64,000 nucleotides of DNA from Staphylotrichum longicolle (Eukaryota > Ascomycota > Sordariomycetes > Sordariales > Chaetomiaceae). A model generated the notes under the pieces. It worked only from the letters and a program-made list of their open reading frames with translations. It was not told where the DNA came from and made no database searches. Positions 59,601 through 64,000 of the stretch are shown piece by piece. Numbering within the stretch: position 1 is the stretch's first letter; every line of letters begins with the position of its first letter. The translations under genes and the position numbers were made by a program. The stretch is taken from positions 9,548,001 through 9,612,000 of the forward strand of contig JAHCVI010000001.1 of assembly GCA_019096155.1 (NCBI GenBank), written 5' to 3'.

Positions 59601-60531
59601 GCTCACTCGAGGGCAGAGCAGCTCTGAAATCACATTCTTAAGCAGCAATGCCGCATCAACGAAATGATTCCATCACCGGCGGTGAACGGCTTCGCTTAGC
59701 ACACAGCAGAAGACCGAGAGTAAGCAAGCAGCATGACATGACATGAGACACACAGATGGAGAGATCATTCCGCCTCTCCGAGGGCAAAGCAGTCCTGTGC
59801 ATGCCGACATGCGCAGATTCCGTCTGCAAGATGCCCAGATAAGCATCTCGCTGTGTTGCACCGTTGAAGCAAACTTCCACAGCTGACTGAGCGTCAAAAG
59901 CATTCGATTACAGCCCAGATCCACAGGAATGAGCGGTAACCTGTCCTGTGGTGTGTGTTTTCACGGGACTGAGCAGGTGGCTGGAGACTAATGTACTCTT
60001 GCTATCCCATTGAGGGAGTAATTATGCTCCGGTGTGATTCCCTTCTGCTCCTGCTGAGTTGGGTCATCTCGCCGTCATCAGAGGAAGTCACCTCACATGC
60101 CATGCAGACTCCAAACCGAGTCCAACTGGACCATCCTTCGTCTTGGGCCCAAGGCATTATTTGAACCATCCCAGCGTTGTCACATAAGATTCTTTCCTTC
60201 TTTAACTATGCCACACTCATCAATGGTGTCTGACTCTCACCCTCACACAGTTATTGACCCGCGCAGTTCTTCACTCAAATCAAGCAAAGGACCCACAAGT
60301 CTTTCTGCGTGACCGACTGAACTTGACATTCGCTTCTCTTCTAGGAAGTGTCATCCAGACCACTCGACTCTTTCATTTAATGGGTGAGGCACTGGTTCCT
60401 GTGACGATAGCTGTACATAAAGGCGAGCAAGTGAACAGTGTGTCTCTCCTCAAGCCGGTTCAACCCAACTTCAGCATCCCTCATAGTCAGTCTAAATTAG
60501 CCCCAGCTTCCTCAGCACCCGCCCCTTAAGA
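56601..60531. other. Gene-poor interval of about 4 kb
   Basis: It starts with the promoter side of the transporter gene. ORFs are short, mutually overlapping and without motifs. The last ~130 bases before 60532 look like a promoter: TACATAAAGG near 60414-60423, then a CT-rich leader. Confidence 0.5.
60413..60531 (+). promoter_or_regulatory. TATA-like element and CT-rich leader
   Basis: TGTACATAAAGGCG at about 60411-60424 resembles a TATA element about 110 bp before the ATG at 60532. It is followed by a pyrimidine-rich stretch (TCTCTCCTC and CCCAACTTCAGC), as seen in strongly expressed fungal genes. Confidence 0.35.
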
Positions 60532-60859
60532 ATGCAGATCTCCGGCATGTTCACCATCCTGAGCCTAGCTTTGACCGCCGCGGTCCTCTCCGTCGCCGAG
60601 AACAAGCCTGACCTCCTGGCTCCGCATCAGATTCCCTGCCGCGGCGACCAGCAGCCTGTTCCTCTAGCTGTTTCATGCTACGTATACTTTGAGTGTTCAA
60701 TACCATACCTAACACATAATAGCCTCCTACTTGGAGGCAGCAGGTTTCTCCAAGCCCACCAGGTTAGTTTCAGGGGCATATGATCACGATATACTGTCTG
60801 GTCACGGCGGACATGTCTTCCAAGCAGCCGCCCTGGACTTGCATCACCAGCTTCGGTAG
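60532..60859 (+). CDS. Candidate small secreted protein
   Basis: Exon 1 (60532..60681) encodes 50 residues opening MQISGMFTILSLALTAAVLSV, a clear signal peptide with a likely cut near AVLSVA-E, then NKPDLLAPHQIPCRGDQQP with two cysteines by the exon end. The frame is interrupted by an intron with a GTATAC donor (60682), a CCTAACAC branch and a weak GAG acceptor at 60736 (55 nt). Exon 2 (60737..60859) continues AAGFSKPTRLVSG and ends in GHGGHVFQAAALDLHHQLR. The product would be 90 residues. Without splicing the frame ends at 60783 (83 residues). I recognise no family. Small secreted proteins of this sort are common as effectors or signalling peptides in fungi, but function here is unknown. The splice model is tentative. 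Confidence 0.38.
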
Positions 60860-61716
60860 TGTTGGTCCAGCGCAAATCTGGAAGACGCCTTACTACCCAA
60901 TGAGCATCTCCCGAACCCGCTGTCTGCGCTTCAGGGACCACCCAACGGCCCACTTGGCCATAAGCTTCCAATTTCTACAACCATACGAAACTGAAGCACT
61001 GTGTCTGCGCACGAGAGAGAGAGAGAGTGTGTGTGTGCGCATGGAGTCGTGAGTTCAAGTGCAACAGACAAGAACAAACGAAAACGCCATGACAAATTTT
61101 TCAGTCTCTTTGGGGAAAAGAAAAGGAAAACACTGGTGAGACAAAAGGCCCAGAAAGCAAACACCAAAGAAAAAGCGACCCTGTTCAAACACGAAACTCA
61201 CTTGCCGATGCATGGCGTTGTGAGCTTGGGCTAGACATCAAACTTTATGCAAGTCATCTCGTCTCCCTCACTCAACCACCATCTAAACATAGGAATCATC
61301 ATGCCATTCCCATACCTTGCGCGCATATGCGTGTGTCCGTGTGTAATTTAACAGATAAGTTTATTTTCTTCCCTCAACCTCCAAACAAGACAAGGAAAAA
61401 GTGGACCGCTATCAATACAACGCAGGTGATTTTGTTAAACCCCTGCGGCAAGCACCAGCGGATTCGATCCAAAAACCAACTGGTATGAGTGCTCCCAAAT
61501 AATGATCCCCAAAATGCAATGATACACACACATCTCAAATCCCCTCCCCCTTCGTCATCGACCAACTTCCAAGTCATACCATCTCAGCGTTCCATCTTTG
61601 GCCCCAATCTATAGAGATACGCCATCTGCCAAAGAGAAGCCCCAAAAGCCGCGCCGAACTAATGAGAGAAATCACCACCGCAAGTCTTTCTGTTTGGCTT
61701 GCTTGTAGAGAACCCT
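60860..61716. other. 3' flank of the fumarate reductase gene
   Basis: No supported ORF was found. A (GA)n-(GT)n run lies near 61013-61038. Confidence 0.5.
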
Positions 61717-63763
61717 TTAGATCTCCAGAGTGACCTTCTGGCCCTTGACGCGCCCGATGACCTGCGAGGGCGCATACTTGGGGATGACCTCGTCGTCGTG
61801 GAGCATCTCAAACTCCTCGGTGGCGTCGCGGCCCATGAAGTTGAGCAGAGCCTGGGGGCCGCCCGGGTGGTCGTCGAGCCAGTTGGTCAGGTCAAGGACG
61901 ACACCCTTGACGACGACCCAGAGGTCCTCCTTCTTATTGTGCTTGGCAACCTCCTCCATGGTGTACTCGGTCTCGGGGATGGAGAAAGCCTTGGGCTCGC
62001 TGGCGTTGGTCTCCGACTTGGGAGCGGCCGCGGGGGCGGCGGTGACCGCCTGGGCCGCGGGGGCGCCGGCACCGGTCCACTCGACCGAGATCTTGCCCGG
62101 GGTCGAGGGGTCGATGTGCAGGGCGATCTGGCCGAGGCGGGCAGAGCCGGTGGAGCCCTTGAGAGCCTTCTGGAAGAGGTAGTTGCTGGCGGTGTCACCG
62201 GCAACACGGCCGTAGACGACACAGCCGAGGAGGGACGAGCCACCGAGACGGTTGGCGCCGTGGACACCACCGGCAAGCTCACCGCAGGCGAAGAGGCCGT
62301 CGAAGGGCTTCTGCTCCTTGTTGAGGACCTGGGCCTTGTCGTTGATCTCAATACCACCCATGGTGAAGTGGAGCACGGGCTCCATCAGGGCGACGTGGAA
62401 GTCATCGTTGATGTCCAGGGGCATGTTGTGGAAGAACTTCTTGCCCCAAGGGTCCTTCTGCTTGCCCTCGGCGATGGCGTTGTAGGTCTGGAAGGTCTTC
62501 TGGAGGTGGTCGGGGGTGCAGCCAATCTCCTTGGCGAGCTGCTGGCCCGTCATCTTCTTCATGAGGCCACGGCCCGAGTAGTGGCGGGTGTGGAAGTCGA
62601 GGGTGTTGGAGGCCTTGGAGTTGAGGACGAGGCGGATGGGGAACTTGCCCTTGTCCTTCTCCTTCCACATCATGCCCGAGACGTAGTCACGGTGGCCGAG
62701 CTCGTCGCAGAAGCGGTCGCCGTCGGCGTTGAGGAGGATGCCGCCCTCGCCACGGAGAGCCTCGGCAGCGAGGAACTTCCACTTGGAGCCGGGGTCCTTG
62801 GGGTCGACCAGACCAGTGGGGTGGACCTGGACCTTGTCCATGTCGATGCCGTTGCCGCCAATCTCCATGACCATCTTCTGGCCGTCACCAGTGGCGTGCG
62901 AGCCGTTGGTGGTGGCCAGGCCGAAGGTGTCGGGACGGTGCTGCTTGAGCAGAGAGCCCTCGCCGAAGTCGGCAGCATAACCACCGGTGGCGAGGACGAC
63001 CGGGCCGTTGAGGGTCTGGCTCTTGCCGTCGTGCTCGTACTTGACACCGGTGATGGTGTTGCCCTCCTTGTTGAGGCCGGTGACGCGGGCCTTCTTGATG
63101 ATCTGGACGCGGTGAGGCTCCGACTCGGCGAGCTCCTCGAGCCTCTGCATCAGGGCGTAGGTGATGGCCATGCCGGGGAACTTGGCATCGTGGCCACGGT
63201 GGGTACGGGGCTGGGAGTGGCCACTATGAATTTGGACGTCAGCAAAGACTGCCCGCGACACGGTCCTGGCACAATTGAAAACTTACCCGAGACGGGAAAC
63301 GAGAGTGAGGTCGAGGTTGAACACATCCTGCAGCCACTCGACGGCAGCGGCGGACTTGTAGGTCAGGACCTTGATGAGGTCGGGCCTCGCCTTGTCGCGG
63401 GCGGACTTGAGGGTGTCATCGTAGAACTGCTTGACGCTGTCCTGGATGCCGTGCTCAACCTGTGTCCTTGTGAGGGCACCGTTGATGCCGGAAGTGGCCT
63501 TTGTCGAGTTGCCGCCGAAGAAGCCCTGCTTGTCGAGGACGACGACGTTACCACCGGCGAGGTAGATGGTGTGGGCAGCGCTGAGGCCGGAAACTGCAGC
63601 ATTGCAAAAGCTCGGGTCAGCGGCGTGCACACAAAGGGACGGCACAGTGAACCGCCAGATGCGATGCGCAATGACGACACGTCACGCGGGGTTTCATCCC
63701 GCCCAGATAACATGGGGGAATTCACTTACGGCCGCCGCCAACAACAATAACGCTGGATGCCAT
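61717..63763 (-). CDS. Soluble fumarate reductase fused to a C-terminal cytochrome b5 domain
   Basis: Three exons (63763..63730, 63593..63287, 63223..61717) encode 615 residues. Introns of 136 and 63 nt have GTAAGT donors. The N-terminus is an FAD-binding Rossmann motif split by the first intron (SSVIVVGGG-LSGLSAAHTIYLAGG). The flavoprotein domain follows the Osm1/FRDS pattern: GGNSTKATSGINGA, VVLATGGYAADF, the active-site block HPTGLVDP, RHYSGRGLMKKMTG, MGGIEINDKAQVLN, GELAGGVHGANRLGGSSLL. A Pro/Ala linker leads to a cytochrome b5 domain (residues about 535-610: YTMEEVAKHNKKEDLWVV; heme His in LDDHPGG; second His in MLHDDEV). It reduces fumarate to succinate to reoxidise FADH2/NADH; the b5 domain may feed electrons in. 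No clear presequence is present, so a cytosolic form is likely. Confidence 0.93.
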
Positions 63764-64000
63764 TGCGATGGGGGTATCTGAAGAAAGGACTGGCGGAATG
63801 AAAGGAAAGGAGGTTGAAGTGGGATGGGGAGCAGAAGAGAGAAAGGGAGGATGGCGGAGGACGAGAGGAATGCGCGAGCTAGTTATCTGAGCGATGGGAT
63901 GCTCTGTCGAGCTGGCAACGGCCGGCCTGGCAGTTGGAATTGCTGGTTCGCTGATTCGTGACCCGGTCTCGAACCTCGGTTCTTTGTGACAGGGGGGTTT

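Noticed and set aside
61699..63750. Very long open frame (683 codons) on + strand
   Set aside because: It lies entirely antisense to the fumarate reductase gene, is Leu/Gly/Val-rich with no motif, and results from GC-rich codon use on the opposite strand.
1..64000. tRNA, rRNA, CRISPR array or transposase genes
   Set aside because: Read-through for conserved T-loop (GGTTCRANNCC) patterns, 5S-like sequence, regular spacer arrays and transposase or reverse-transcriptase motifs gave nothing convincing. A covariance-model and repeat search would be decisive.

Overview
This window is nuclear DNA of a filamentous ascomycete, most likely a Sordariomycete (Sordariales-like). The genes carry short GT-AG introns, mostly 48-140 nt, with CTRAC/CTAAC-type branch sites. 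Codon third positions are GC-rich, and the gene set is typically fungal: a sesB-NACHT-ankyrin NLR, an RLM1-type MADS factor, a Psg1-like protein, a PIG-P with a long acidic N-terminus and a fumarate reductase fused to cytochrome b5. I see no bacterial, viral, rRNA, tRNA or CRISPR signal.

Layout. 0-8.3 kb: mitochondrial ribosomal protein mS38 (-), a GH36 raffinose-synthase-type alpha-galactosidase (-) and, divergent from it, mitochondrial processing peptidase beta (+). 8.3-13.3 kb: no convincing gene. 13.3-22.7 kb: a membrane RING-H2 protein (+), a GPALPP/DUF3752 protein (-) and the CORVET subunit Vps8 (+). 23.4-27.0 kb: an intact intronless NLR-like gene. 27.5-37.2 kb: PIG-P (+), Arp4 (+), a D-serine dehydratase-like PLP enzyme (-) and TFIID subunit TAF1 (+). 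37.2-42.3 kb: no convincing gene. 42.3-49.4 kb: an RLM1-like MADS factor (+), FRG1 (-), a 2OG-Fe(II) oxygenase-like protein (+) and a Psg1-like membrane protein (+). 49.5-56.6 kb: a GH31 alpha-glucosidase (-) and a hexose transporter (-), co-oriented. 56.6-61.7 kb: gene-poor, with one candidate small secreted protein. 61.7-63.8 kb: fumarate reductase-cytochrome b5 (-).

Most genes are single-copy housekeeping genes for mitochondrial protein import and translation, transcription and chromatin, endosomal tethering, and GPI synthesis. Accessory functions are carbohydrate use (GH36, GH31, sugar transporter), self/non-self recognition (NLR) and redox metabolism. The GH31 gene and the transporter could form a small sugar-utilisation neighbourhood, but that is inference.

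Sequence quality. Several otherwise conserved genes (GH36, GPALPP, D-serine dehydratase, MADS factor, GH31, possibly the Vps8 tail) are broken in GC-rich stretches. Every shift I could read directly fits one or more missing bases. Collapsed homopolymers in the consensus explain this better than gene decay, because splice sites and motifs on both sides of the breaks are intact. TAF1 has two competing C-termini: a long last intron leading to the canonical zinc-knuckle end, and an in-frame read-through ORF inside that intron.
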